A stretch of 64,000 nt of DNA. It comes from Saccharothrix syringae. GTDB lineage: Bacteria > Actinomycetota > Actinomycetes > Mycobacteriales > Pseudonocardiaceae. The position numbers and the translations under genes are program-made. The notes under the pieces were generated by a model, which worked only from the letters and a program-made list of their open reading frames with translations, searched no databases and was not told the origin of the DNA. Location of the stretch: contig NZ_CP034550.1 of the NCBI RefSeq assembly GCF_009498035.1, positions 1,302,001 to 1,366,000 of the forward strand. Reading direction: 5' to 3'. Below are positions 9,525-18,167 of this stretch, in pieces (position 1 is the stretch's first letter; every line of letters starts with the position of its first letter).

Positions 9525-10403
9525 TCAGCGGTCGCCCTGCGGCTCGCGGCCGTGCCGCGGCTCGGCGATGGCCCGGTAGAGCGGGCGCAGCTCGTCGGTC
9601 ACCGACCGGCCCGCCACCACCAGCGGGTCGAGCTGGTCGAGCAGGGCGTCCGGCCGCCCGCGCACCGGTTCCGGCAGCTCCGGCACCGCCGCGGTCGGCC
9701 GGGGCCGGGTCCAGAACGCCTCCAGCGGGTCCTCCCGCGGCCGGGCACCCCCCGCCTCCGCGACCTCGTCGCCCTCCGCCGCTTCCCCGGGCTCCTCGGG
9801 GCGCATCGGTGCGCGCAGCTCGCGGAGCCGGTCCAGCAGGTCCTCCTTCGACCGGCCGCGCCAGGCGAGGATCTCGAACGGGTCCCGGTCGAACGACTCG
9901 GCCAGCAGGTGGCAGGTGGCGGCGAGGTGCTTGCACGGCACCTCCCAGTCCGGGCACGTGCAGTCCATCGACAGCTCGCGCGTGGTGGCCGGGAACAGCG
10001 TCAGGCCGAGGCCGGTGAACACGTCCTCGATCTCCGGCGGCATCTCGCCGGCCAGCAGCTTCGCCGCGAACAGCGCCCGGTCCGCCAGCGCGTGCTCGAC
10101 GCGGGTCCAGTCGTCCTCGTCGAACTTCCGCACCCCGATGCGCGCCCGGTACGGCTCCGGCCGCGTCCCCGCCACCAGCGCCACGACCAGGCTCGTCGAC
10201 AGCGACAGGCTGAGCACCTGCCCGGTCCGCGCGTACGCGCGCCCCCGGTCCAGCCGCCCGCCCATGCCGAACGACTCCAGCACCTCCACGAACCGGCGCG
10301 ACCACCACGTGCGCGCGATCTCGCCCCGCTTGCTGCGCAGCGTCAGCCCGCCCTCGACCCGCAGCGGCCGTCCGCCGGGCCGGTGGCGCGTCCCGTCAAC
10401 CAC
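9525..10403 (-). CDS. SWIM zinc-finger protein
   Basis: A 292-residue protein with a SWIM zinc-binding site, CxC then CxH: C148, C150, C157 and H159 in DCTCPDWEVPCKH. SWIM domains mediate DNA or protein contacts. The N-terminus (TWWSRRFVEVLESFGMGGRL) matches the partner proteins that accompany SNF2 helicases in actinobacteria. The C-terminal third is acidic and Pro-rich. Its GTG start overlaps the last codons of the SNF2 gene by 8 bp, indicating translational coupling and a joint role in chromatin remodelling or repair. The exact job is unknown. Confidence 0.88.
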   Translation of the reverse strand: MVDGTRHRPGGRPLRVEGGLTLRSKRGEIARTWWSRRFVEVLESFGMGGRLDRGRAYARTGQVLSLSLSTSLVVALVAGTRPEPYRARIGVRKFDEDDWTRVEHALADRALFAAKLLAGEMPPEIEDVFTGLGLTLFPATTRELSMDCTCPDWEVPCKHLAATCHLLAESFDRDPFEILAWRGRSKEDLLDRLRELRAPMRPEEPGEAAEGDEVAEAGGARPREDPLEAFWTRPRPTAAVPELPEPVRGRPDALLDQLDPLVVAGRSVTDELRPLYRAIAEPRHGREPQGDR

Positions 10404-13365
10404 CCACGGCCTCCCCGGACAGGGCGAACAGCCGGTGCAGTTCGCCGGTCGACAGCTCGGTCAGCCAGTCCTCGCCCGCGCCGACCACGAGCTGCGCCAG
10501 GTCGCGCTTCTCCTCGATCATCAGGTCGATCCGCTCCTCCAACGTGCCCACGCACACGAACTTGCGCACCTGCACGTGGTCGCGCTGCCCGATGCGGAAC
10601 GCCCGGTCGGTCGCCTGGTCCTCCACGGCGGGGTTCCACCAGCGGTCGAGGTGGATGACGTGGGTGGCGGCGGTGAGGTTCAGCCCCGTGCCGCCCGCCT
10701 TGAGCGAGAGCACGAAGACCGACGGCCCGCCCGGGTCCTGGAACCGCCGGACCATCTCGTCCCGCGCCCTCTTCGGGGTGCCGCCGTGCAGGAACAGCAC
10801 CTCGGTGTCGAACCGCGCGGCCAGGTGCGGCGCGACCAGCGAGCCGAACTCGGTGAACTGGGTGAAGCACAGCGCCTTGTCGCCGTCCGCCAGCGCCTCC
10901 TCCAGGACCTCCTCCAGCCGCGCCAGCTTGCCCGAGCGGCCCGCGACGCGGGACCCGTCGCGCAGCAGCTGGGCGGGGTGGTTGCAGACCTGCTTGAGCC
11001 GCGACATCGTGGCCAGCACCAGCCCGCGCCGCTTGATGCCCTCGGCCTCGGCGATCCGCTGGAACATGTCGTCCACCACGGCCTGGTACAGCGATGCCTG
11101 CTCGGCGGTCAGCGTGCACAGCTGCTTGACCTCGATCTTGTCCGGCAGGTCGGTGATGACCTTCGGGTCGGTCTTGAGGCGGCGCAGCACGAACGGGCCG
11201 GTGATCCGGCGCAGCCGCACCGCCGCGTCCTCGTCGTGGTGCCGCTCGACGGGCACGGCGAAGCGGGCGCGGAAGGTGTTGATCGAGCCCAGCAGGCCGG
11301 GGTTGACGAAGTCCATGATCGACCACAGCTCCGCCAACCGGTTCTCCACCGGCGTCCCGGTCAACGCCACCCGGTGCCGCGCGGGCAGCGACCGCACCAC
11401 CTCCGACTGCCGCGTCGCGCTGTTCTTGACGTTCTGCGCCTCGTCCAGCACCACCCGGTCCCACGCCACCCCGGCGAGCGCGCTCGCGTCCCGCGCGAGG
11501 ACCGCGTAGGTGGTGATCACCAGGTCGCAGTCGGCGTCGAGCGCCCGGTCCGCGCCGTGGTGGACGCGGACCCGCAGGCCCGGCGTGAACCGCGCGGCCT
11601 CCCGCTGCCAGTTGCCGACCACCGACACCGGGCACACCAGCAGCGTCGGCGGGCGCCTGCCGTACCGGCGGTTGTGCGCCTCCAGCGCCAGCAGCTGCAC
11701 GGTCTTGCCCAGGCCCATGTCGTCGGCCAGGCACGCGCCCAGCCCCAGCCGGTCCAGGAACGCCAACCACGCCAACCCGCGCCGCTGGTACGGCCGCAGC
11801 TCCGCGACCAGCCCGGGCGGGTCCTCCACCGGTTCGAGGCGGTGCTCCACCTCGCCGGACAGCAGGTCGCCCAGCCAGCCGTCGGCGCGGACCCCGTTGA
11901 GCGGCAACGGCAGCCCCGCGTCGTCGGGGTGCAGGCCCGAGTGCAGCAGCACCCGGGCGGCCGACATCCGCCCACCGCCGCGTCCGAGGAACGCGAGCCC
12001 GGCGGCGAGCCGCTTGCGGTCGACGTGCACCCACCGGCCGCGCAACCGGATCAGCGGCACCTTGGCCTTGGCGAGCGCACCCAGCTCGGCCTCGGTCAGC
12101 CGCTCGTCACCGAGCGCCAGCTCCCACCGGTAGTCGACCAGCGCCCTCAGCCCGAGCTCGCTCTCCTTCGCCACGGTCCCCGCCGTGCCGCGCCCGGTCG
12201 CGTCGAGCACGAGCCCCAACCGGTTCGGCTGCCGCCACCACGCGGGCAGCAGCACCCCGAACCCGGCCTGCGCCAGCAGCGGCGCGTGCGTCAGGAAGTC
12301 GTACGCCCCCTCCACGTCCAGCACCAGCTCGACGGGCCGCTTGGCCGCCAGGGCGCGGTCCAGCGCGGGGTAGAGCCGACCGGCCCGGCCGAGGTCGCCG
12401 AGCAGCACCTCCTCGGGGCGGTCCACCCACCTCCTCAGCGCGGTGTCCCCCCTGCGCCACAACCGTTCGGCCGACACCAGCACGCTGGGCTCGTCGACGG
12501 CCTGGAGCAGGAACTCGACCCGCCAGTCCTCCTGGCGCGGATCGCCCTGGTCGGGTGAGCCGAGCCGGAAGCACGTCCGAACCGGCAACTCCCGCAACCC
12601 GCGCGCCGCCCACTCGCCCAGCACGTGCCGCAACCGGTCGACCTCACCGACGGCGTGGTCGACCGACGGATCCCCCACCAGCGCGGCCAACCACCGCCCG
12701 ACCACCTCCCCGTCGGCCGCGTCCGCGCCGTCGGTCGTGCCCGAGAGCAGCCGCCGGACCTCCCGGTCGACGAGCCGGTCGAGCACACCGGTCAGCACGT
12801 CGACCGACACACCGGCGGCAGACCCGCCCCCGTTCGCGGTCGGGTCGGCGGCGAGGAAGGAGGCGGGCGTGCTGGTCCGCAACGCGGCGTGCCGCAGCGA
12901 GTCCACGCCGGACAGCGCCGCGCGCCACCGGGCGGTCCGGTCGCCGTCGATCACGGGCAGCACGCGTCCACGCCGGACCAGGTCCAGCCCGAACTCCACC
13001 GCCTCGCCGAGGAACTTGGCCGACACCCCGAACCGGCAGTCCGGCAGCCGCGCGGGCACGGCACCGTCCCACCACAGGACGGGAACCACCCACTCCCGCC
13101 ACCGCAGCGCACCGCGCCGGACCGGCTCCTCCCGGACCAGCTCCGGCGAGGCGACCGGCCCGGAGGCGAACGAGGGCAGCCGGAGCCGAAGCTCACCGAC
13201 CTCCCCGCCGTCCAGCAACGCCCGCAGGTCCGCCCCACCGACGGCGAACGGGTGCCGCACCGTCGCCCGCGGCAACCGCCCGACGACCCGGGCGGGCAGC
13301 CGCGAGTCCTCAGCCCACAGCGCCACCCGACCGCCGACCGCTCCCACGCTGTGCAGCACCAACAC
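10396..13365 (-). CDS. SNF2-family DNA helicase/translocase
   Basis: A 989-residue ATP-driven dsDNA translocase. The N-terminal half carries a bacterial SNF2-associated region. The ATPase core follows, with Walker A DDMGLGKT near residue 548, the Walker B/DEAQ box (VVLDEAQNVKN) near 640, motif III ALTGTPVENRL, then the C-terminal helicase lobe with LSLKAGGTGLNL and the arginine-finger segment DRAFRIGQ. All helicase motifs look intact. The downstream SWIM gene overlaps its 3' end, a pairing common in actinobacteria. It probably acts in DNA repair or transcription restart. Confidence 0.95.
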   Translation of the reverse strand: MLVLHSVGAVGGRVALWAEDSRLPARVVGRLPRATVRHPFAVGGADLRALLDGGEVGELRLRLPSFASGPVASPELVREEPVRRGALRWREWVVPVLWWDGAVPARLPDCRFGVSAKFLGEAVEFGLDLVRRGRVLPVIDGDRTARWRAALSGVDSLRHAALRTSTPASFLAADPTANGGGSAAGVSVDVLTGVLDRLVDREVRRLLSGTTDGADAADGEVVGRWLAALVGDPSVDHAVGEVDRLRHVLGEWAARGLRELPVRTCFRLGSPDQGDPRQEDWRVEFLLQAVDEPSVLVSAERLWRRGDTALRRWVDRPEEVLLGDLGRAGRLYPALDRALAAKRPVELVLDVEGAYDFLTHAPLLAQAGFGVLLPAWWRQPNRLGLVLDATGRGTAGTVAKESELGLRALVDYRWELALGDERLTEAELGALAKAKVPLIRLRGRWVHVDRKRLAAGLAFLGRGGGRMSAARVLLHSGLHPDDAGLPLPLNGVRADGWLGDLLSGEVEHRLEPVEDPPGLVAELRPYQRRGLAWLAFLDRLGLGACLADDMGLGKTVQLLALEAHNRRYGRRPPTLLVCPVSVVGNWQREAARFTPGLRVRVHHGADRALDADCDLVITTYAVLARDASALAGVAWDRVVLDEAQNVKNSATRQSEVVRSLPARHRVALTGTPVENRLAELWSIMDFVNPGLLGSINTFRARFAVPVERHHDEDAAVRLRRITGPFVLRRLKTDPKVITDLPDKIEVKQLCTLTAEQASLYQAVVDDMFQRIAEAEGIKRRGLVLATMSRLKQVCNHPAQLLRDGSRVAGRSGKLARLEEVLEEALADGDKALCFTQFTEFGSLVAPHLAARFDTEVLFLHGGTPKRARDEMVRRFQDPGGPSVFVLSLKAGGTGLNLTAATHVIHLDRWWNPAVEDQATDRAFRIGQRDHVQVRKFVCVGTLEERIDLMIEEKRDLAQLVVGAGEDWLTELSTGELHRLFALSGEAVGG

Positions 13366-13532
13366 GGGGGTGGACTCTATGTGCCACCACCGACGGCGTT
13401 ACCCACGGCGACGCCCGACGCCGGTGCCCGAACGCCCGGTGTGCCGGGAGTGCGTGAAGACACCGGCCCACCGAACGCACGGGGCACGCCCCGGAACACC
13501 GGCGCACCGGGAGCCTGCGCACGGGCGGGCTG

Positions 13533-13572
13533 CCGTCCCGGGGCCCGTGGTGCACCACGGGCCCCGGGACGG
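13533..13572. terminator. 40-bp perfect palindrome, probable terminator
   Basis: The two 20-nt halves are perfect complements with no spacer (CCGTCCCGGGGCCC at the left end). It lies about 96 nt beyond the stop of the GlsB-like gene on the minus strand and about 170 nt upstream of the SNF2 start. It most likely ends glsB transcription; there is no T-run. Confidence 0.65.
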
Positions 13573-13668
13573 GCGTTGGGTCAGCCGGCCTCCCGGGATC
13601 GGACCGGGCAGGCGGCGGAAACCGCCGGCAGCCGCCGGAGGCCGTCGAAGGCCGCTCGGGAAAGCGGG

Positions 13669-13938
13669 TCAGTGGACCTGCCGGGACTTGGAGCGCCCCA
13701 GCACCGTCACGCCGACACCGGCCAGGCCGACCTGGAGGGCCGTCTCCAGCCAGTCGAAGCCGGAGGTCTCCGCCACCCCGAGGACCGAGGCGGCGAAGGT
13801 GCCGACCAGTGCCGCCGCGATGCCGACCAGGATCGTCATCACCCACGAGATGTGCTGCCTGCCCGGCACCACCAGCCGACCGAGGCCGCCGATGAGCAGA
13901 CCGATGAACAGTGCCGAGATGAGCCCGGTGATCTCCAC
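13669..13938 (-). CDS. GlsB/YeaQ/YmgE-type stress membrane protein
   Basis: An 89-residue protein of the transglycosylase-associated (GlsB/YeaQ) family. Three hydrophobic helices are visible: near residues 4-22 (LISALFIGLLIGGLGRLVVPG, cut here as LISALFIGLLIGG), 33-52 (VMTILVGIAAALVGTFAA) and 64-81 (LETALQVGLAGVGVTVL). The GG-rich first helix and the GRQ turn are typical. Members are induced by envelope or acid stress, but the molecular role is not known. Monocistronic, followed by a 40-bp palindrome. Confidence 0.9.
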   Translation of the reverse strand: MEITGLISALFIGLLIGGLGRLVVPGRQHISWVMTILVGIAAALVGTFAASVLGVAETSGFDWLETALQVGLAGVGVTVLGRSKSRQVH

Positions 13939-13977
13939 GAGAGGTCCTTTCCCCCGCTTGCAAGTCCACCTCCAGCA

Positions 13978-14595
13978 TCAGTCCACCCCCTCCCCGGCCG
14001 AATCGGGTTTGCCCCTGACCCGTCCCTGATCCGGACCCTGAAGATCCGGACCTCGAAGATCGGGACCTCGGACATCCGGACCTCGGACATCCGGACCTCG
14101 GACATCCGGACCCTGAAGATCCCGGCCCTGGACCCGGTACACCCGCGCCCCCTGGTCCGACAGCGCCCGGCCCGGCACGTCCGGGTCGCAGCCGATCCTG
14201 GCCAGCCGGGACCGGATCGAGGTGGGTGAGCGCTCCAGCCGCCTGGCGATGGTCCGGATCAGGTCGGCGCTCGGCCCACCCCCGGCGGTCAGCCACTCGG
14301 CGCGCAGCTCCTCGTCCTGCTCCTCGCCCCACGGCTGGTTGGCGTTGGCCGGGCGGTGCCCCGGCGCTGTCGGCGGCGGGCCGCTCAGCCTGCCCAGGGC
14401 GTCCAGCACCTGCCCCAGGAGCCTGCCGAGCTTCGCCCCGGCGTCGGCGGGCAGGCGCAGGGTGCCCTCGGCCACCAGCGCCCCGGAGGAGTCGGTGCCG
14501 GCCAGGTGGACCGACAGCTCGGGGTCGGCGGTCGCCACCAGGCGGTAGGTCGAGGAGCCGATGCGGACGGAGTTCTCGTACGTGGTCGTCGTCAT
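13978..14595 (-). CDS. Myb/SANT-like HTH protein with a GPD(V/L)(R/Q) repeat tail
   Basis: A 205-residue protein in three parts. Residues 1-85 form an unrecognised domain (NSVRIGSSTYRLVATADPE, beta-rich). Residues about 88-140 look like a Myb-like helix-turn-helix: PWGEEQDEELRAEW, IRTIARRLERSPTSI and SRLARIGCDPD. The tail has about eight pentads of the form GPDVR, GPDLR or GPDLQ, then a short charged end. The ATG at 14595 is chosen because TACCGT ends 7 nt upstream with no Shine-Dalgarno, suggesting a leaderless message. It is probably DNA-binding; no partner is evident. Confidence 0.75.
   Translation of the reverse strand: MTTTTYENSVRIGSSTYRLVATADPELSVHLAGTDSSGALVAEGTLRLPADAGAKLGRLLGQVLDALGRLSGPPPTAPGHRPANANQPWGEEQDEELRAEWLTAGGGPSADLIRTIARRLERSPTSIRSRLARIGCDPDVPGRALSDQGARVYRVQGRDLQGPDVRGPDVRGPDVRGPDLRGPDLQGPDQGRVRGKPDSAGEGVD
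14029..14130 (-). repeat. 15-bp tandem repeats encoding GPD pentads
   Basis: The unit GACATCCGGACCTCG and close variants (GAAGATCCGGACC) recur about seven times in tandem, all in frame, in the 3' end of the HTH gene. The three central copies are identical, which points to recent expansion by slippage. Confidence 0.85.
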
Positions 14596-14602
14596 GGTGA
14601 TG

Positions 14603-14608
14603 ACGGTA
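14603..14608 (-). promoter_or_regulatory. Leaderless-type -10 box (TACCGT)
   Basis: TACCGT on the minus strand lies 7 nt before the ATG at 14595. No ribosome site is present. Confidence 0.4.
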
Positions 14609-14653
14609 GACCGGGGGTCTGACAATTTTCGGTTCCGCGCCTGTCCGTGCAGG

Positions 14654-15751
14654 TCAGGGGCACAGGCGGCACGGGCCGGGTGCCGTCGGCGTGCCGGTCA
14701 GGTAGGGCTTGATGTGGTCGGCGATCGCGCGTGCCAGCAGCGGGGGCACGGCGTTGCCGATCTGCCGGGCCACCTCGATCTTGGTGCCGCACCACTCGAA
14801 GTCGTCCGGGAACGACTGGAGCCGGGCCGCCTCCAGGTGGGTGATCGGCCGGTCCACGCGGTGCCCGTCGGGACCGTCCTCCCACTGCGGGTGCAGGTAG
14901 CGGCCCTTCTCCGGCTTGTAGAACTCGGTCCGGATGGTCAGCGACGGCTCGTCCCACCGCATCCGGCCCATCACGTCCGTGGTGCCGGTCTTCTTCTCCC
15001 GCCAGCACCGCGGCAGCAGCTCCGGCGGCAGGTCGAACCGCCCGCCGCCGGGTGGGATCAGCCGGTAGCGCTGCACGGACAGCGGCGTGGGGTTGCGGCC
15101 GATGTGCAGGTCCGGGCTCTTGAAGCGGCCGGGCAGCACGCGGCCGAAGAACTCCACCTCGCACTTGGGCAGCGCGGTGGTCAGCGGCTGCTCCGGCAGG
15201 CCGCGCAGCACGTCGCGCACGGTGTGCCAGCGCCCGCGCGGGTGGGTCGGCGCGGGCAGCGGGATGCGGCCGACGCGCGAGCCGATCACGATGGCCCGGC
15301 GGCGGCGCTGGGGCACGCCGAAGTCCGCGGCCAGCAGGATGCCCGCGCTCAGCTCGTAGCCCTCGGTCTCGGCCTGGAGCAGCGCGAACTCGGTGGAGGA
15401 CAGGAAGCGGTCGACGTTCTCGATCACGAACACCGACGGCTTGGCCCGCCGCACGAACCGCAGGTACTCCCGCCACAGCGAGTTGCGCGGGTCGTTCACG
15501 TCGCGCGAGCCCAGGTTGGAGAACCCCTGGCACGGCGGCCCGCCCACGACCACGTCGACCTCGGGGATCGCGCTGTCCGGCACGGACGCGATGTCGGTCC
15601 ACCGCATGTGGTCCTCGCCGAAGTTCGCCGCGTACGTCGCCGCCGCGTGGAGGTCCCACTCGACCGCCATGACCGGCGCGTATCCGCCCGCCGCCGCGAA
15701 GCCGGAGGTCATGCCGCCGCAGCCGGCGAACAGGTCGATCACGGACAGCAC
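14654..15751 (-). CDS. DNA (cytosine-5) methyltransferase
   Basis: A 365-residue m5C methyltransferase that transfers methyl from SAM to a cytosine in a short target. Conserved motifs in order: motif I DLFAGCGGMTSG (residues 6-17), motif IV GGPPCQGFS with catalytic C74, motif VI ENVDRF (111-116), motif VIII QRRRR (148-152), then a target-recognition region of about 130 residues and the C-terminal motif IX/X region with ARQIGNAVPP. The GTG at 15751 lies 5 nt after the Vsr stop. It is the last gene of a four-gene minus-strand run with Vsr, an unknown protein and a DUF2786 protein. The target sequence cannot be read from this. Confidence 0.95.
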   Translation of the reverse strand: MLSVIDLFAGCGGMTSGFAAAGGYAPVMAVEWDLHAAATYAANFGEDHMRWTDIASVPDSAIPEVDVVVGGPPCQGFSNLGSRDVNDPRNSLWREYLRFVRRAKPSVFVIENVDRFLSSTEFALLQAETEGYELSAGILLAADFGVPQRRRRAIVIGSRVGRIPLPAPTHPRGRWHTVRDVLRGLPEQPLTTALPKCEVEFFGRVLPGRFKSPDLHIGRNPTPLSVQRYRLIPPGGGRFDLPPELLPRCWREKKTGTTDVMGRMRWDEPSLTIRTEFYKPEKGRYLHPQWEDGPDGHRVDRPITHLEAARLQSFPDDFEWCGTKIEVARQIGNAVPPLLARAIADHIKPYLTGTPTAPGPCRLCP

Positions 15752-15756
15752 GGCGC

Positions 15757-16182
15757 TCAGGCTAGCCCACCGCGCCGCCGGAGCACCGCCTCCCGCACCC
15801 GACTCGCCGCGGCGGCCGGGTCCTCGTGCTCCCACACGCGCACCGCGAGCCACCCCGCCTCGGCCAGCACCTGGTCGGTGTTGGCGTCCCGCGCCCGGTT
15901 GCCCTCGATCTTGGCGCGCCAGAACTCGCCGTTGCGCTTGGGCCACGTGCCGTGCTCGGGGCACCCGTGCCAGAAGCAGCCGTCCACGAACACCGCCACC
16001 CTGGCGGGCCCGAACACCACGTCGGCCTCGCGCCGGACCGCGCGCACCGGCCGCCGGTGCACCCGGTACCGCAGGCCGAGCCGGTGCAGCTCGCGGCGCA
16101 GCGCCACCTCGATCCCGGTGTCGCGCGAGCGCTGCTTGCTCATCCGGGCGCGGACGTCGTCCGTCGTCTCCAGGTTCGGCAC
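15757..16182 (-). CDS. vsr: Very short patch repair endonuclease (Vsr)
   Basis: A 141-residue nuclease that nicks DNA 5' of T in T:G mismatches arising by deamination of 5-methylcytosine, protecting sites of the neighbouring methyltransferase. Family hallmarks: the opening TTDDVRARMSKQRSRDTG, LGLRYRVHRRPV, and the metal/catalytic segment VFVDGCFWHGCPEHGTWP with its conserved Asp and His residues, then NREFW-like GEFWRAKIEGNRARD. The GTG at 16182 is 14 nt after the preceding gene. Full length, no damage seen. Confidence 0.95.
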   Translation of the reverse strand: MPNLETTDDVRARMSKQRSRDTGIEVALRRELHRLGLRYRVHRRPVRAVRREADVVFGPARVAVFVDGCFWHGCPEHGTWPKRNGEFWRAKIEGNRARDANTDQVLAEAGWLAVRVWEHEDPAAAASRVREAVLRRRGGLA

Positions 16183-16196
16183 CGGGCCATGATGGC

Positions 16197-16913
16197 TCAC
16201 CCGGGGTGCAGCACGTCCCGCAGCCTCCGCGCCGCCCGGTCGAGCTGGTCGCGCGCCGGCAGCGGCACGGGGCCCACCCTGGTGAACCGGGTGATCCCGA
16301 GGTCGGCGAAGAAGAACGGCGGCATGGCGTGCACGAGCAGGTCCGCCGACCGCTGCGGGCCGCCGCGCGGGTTGAGCACCAGCCGGTCCACCCAGGCGTC
16401 GACCTCGAACACCACGTCCGCCAACGGGTGCACGCGCACGTCCAGCCCGTGCCCGCGCAGCACCGCCAGGACGTAGGTGTCGCGCAGGAACGCGAGGTAG
16501 TCGCGCACGACCCGGTCGCGCAGCGCCACCCGCGCCGCGCGCCCGGCCCCGGCCACGACCTCGCGGGCCGGCGTCCACAGCATCTCCCGCGCCCGCTCGT
16601 CGGACGCGCAGGAACCGCGGAACGCCGGCCAGTCGGGTAATCGGCCCGACGCCTCCACCACGTGGTGCGCCACCACGGTGAACGGCACGTCCGGCCGCCA
16701 GCCCCGCACCCCCGGCACCTCCGCCGGACTGGGCGCGGGCGCGCTGCGGCAGGCGGCCTCGACCTCCTCGGCGGTCACCCGCAGGACCGCGTCGGCCTCG
16801 TGCGCCATCACCTGCTCCACGACCCGGCCGCGCCCGCGGTACCAGCCGTTGAACCGGTACCTCGTCTCCTGCGTCACGTTGAACAACCGGCGCACGTCCA
16901 GTGCCGTGGTCAT
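16197..16913 (-). CDS. Unknown protein in the methyltransferase-Vsr operon
   Basis: A 238-residue soluble protein with no family I recognise. The N-terminus (TQETRYRFNGWYRGRGR) is basic and aromatic. The C-terminal half has VFEVDAWVDRLVLNPRGG and MPPFFFADLGITRF, where spaced acidic residues could suit a nuclease but prove nothing. The position, 14 nt before vsr and 48 nt after a DUF2786 gene on the same strand, makes it the best local candidate for the restriction or regulatory component. TACCCT ends 7 nt before the ATG, so the message may be leaderless and start a transcript for this gene, vsr and the methyltransferase. Confidence 0.7.
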   Translation of the reverse strand: MTTALDVRRLFNVTQETRYRFNGWYRGRGRVVEQVMAHEADAVLRVTAEEVEAACRSAPAPSPAEVPGVRGWRPDVPFTVVAHHVVEASGRLPDWPAFRGSCASDERAREMLWTPAREVVAGAGRAARVALRDRVVRDYLAFLRDTYVLAVLRGHGLDVRVHPLADVVFEVDAWVDRLVLNPRGGPQRSADLLVHAMPPFFFADLGITRFTRVGPVPLPARDQLDRAARRLRDVLHPG

Positions 16914-16920
16914 GACGCCG

Positions 16921-16926
16921 AGGGTA
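16921..16926 (-). promoter_or_regulatory. Leaderless-type -10 box (TACCCT)
   Basis: TACCCT on the minus strand, 7 nt before the ATG at 16913, without a Shine-Dalgarno sequence. Confidence 0.4.
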
Positions 16927-16961
16927 CGGACGAACACCGACAGTTCCGGTGGAAGCGCAGG

Positions 16962-18077
16962 TCAGCCCAGGGACAGGTCGGCGCGGTCGGCCGCCGTGCG
17001 CCCCGCGTCCCAGCCCGCGGCGCTGCGCACCGCGGTCGACTTGGCGACCGTGCGCGTGAACATCGCGCCGAAGTACTCGTCCACGGCCTTCCGCCGCGCG
17101 GCCAGCACGGGCAGCAGCCGGTCGTCGTCCTCGGGCACCTCGTTCGCCGCGCGCAGCCGTTCCCCGATCCGGTGCGCGTAGGACAGCAGGAACGACTTGC
17201 GGAAGGCCAGTGACCGCTCCTCGGAGCTCTTGCCCGCCCGCTCGCCCGCCGCCACCATCGCCCGCGTCGCCTGGACCAGCAGCGACGCCGACAGCAGCTC
17301 GACGATCTCCAGGTCGAGCTCCTCGCCGACCAGCGCCACGAACCCCAGGTCGTACACCACGGCGCGGCACCGGTTGGCCTCGGCCACCACGTGCACGACC
17401 TGCGCCTTGCCGTCGAAGTACCGCTTGTCCAGCCACAGCCTGCGCGACGTCGTGGTCGGCGCCTCGACCGGCATCCGCTCCAGCGCGTGCCGCGTGACCA
17501 GCTCCTGCGCCTTGGCCGACAACGCCTCCGCCTCCTCCGCGTACGGCGTCGACTCGGCCTTGGCCAGCAGCCCGCGCACCCGGTTGAGCACCTTCGGGTC
17601 GACGTTGTGGTGGGCGAGGTCGGCCAGCGGCGTGCCGGGCTTCGGCACGATCACCGGCAGCCCCGGCAGCGCGACCAGCACCCGCAGCACCGCCACCGCG
17701 GCCGCCACGGCGTCGTCGCGCAGCTCGATGTGCCTGCGCGCCCACTCGTCCACCAGCGGCGCGCCGGCCTCCCACCAGACCTCCGCCCCGATCTCCGCCA
17801 GCTGCTCCCGCCACCGCGGGTGCAGGACCCGGTGGCGGGACGCCTCCAGGGCCAACGAGTCCACCAGGAACGACAGCGCGCTCTCGTCCGCGTTGCGCCG
17901 CACCACCTCGTACACGTCGTAAGGCAGCCAACCGTGCTCCCACAGGTGCTCGAAGGCGCGCCCGAGCACCGCCCGCACCGCGTCGTCCACTTCGGCCGCG
18001 GGCAGGGAGGAGGTGCGCGGCGGCCTGGCACGACGGTTGGTCGCGGCCCGCCACAGCGCCTCGCGCAGGTTGTCCAC
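16962..18077 (-). CDS. DUF2786-domain protein
   Basis: A 371-residue protein. The DUF2786 core lies about residues 175-215: DPKVLNRVRGLLAKAESTP followed by AEEAEALSAKAQELVTRHAL. A conserved region follows with LWLDKRYFDGKAQVVHVVAEA and LVGEELDLEIVELLSASLL. The domain occurs in bacterial and phage proteins, with no settled activity. GTG at 18077 gives MDNLREALWRAATNRR; GACAAT 8 nt upstream could be a leaderless -10. It is divergent from the unknown gene at 18168 and leads into the methyltransferase gene run. Confidence 0.82.
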   Translation of the reverse strand: MDNLREALWRAATNRRARPPRTSSLPAAEVDDAVRAVLGRAFEHLWEHGWLPYDVYEVVRRNADESALSFLVDSLALEASRHRVLHPRWREQLAEIGAEVWWEAGAPLVDEWARRHIELRDDAVAAAVAVLRVLVALPGLPVIVPKPGTPLADLAHHNVDPKVLNRVRGLLAKAESTPYAEEAEALSAKAQELVTRHALERMPVEAPTTTSRRLWLDKRYFDGKAQVVHVVAEANRCRAVVYDLGFVALVGEELDLEIVELLSASLLVQATRAMVAAGERAGKSSEERSLAFRKSFLLSYAHRIGERLRAANEVPEDDDRLLPVLAARRKAVDEYFGAMFTRTVAKSTAVRSAAGWDAGRTAADRADLSLG

Positions 18078-18167
18078 GACCGCCGATTGTCCCCTTTCGG
18101 GTGTGGTGTCGCCGCGCGCGGTGCGCGTTGCGCGCCCCGGTGCCGCCGGACGTGCCAGCCTCGCGCC

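Noticed and set aside
13310..14332. Long minus-strand frame spanning the SNF2 start, GlsB and HTH genes
   Set aside because: It covers three better-supported genes in other frames and has only Arg/Gly-rich translation with no domain.
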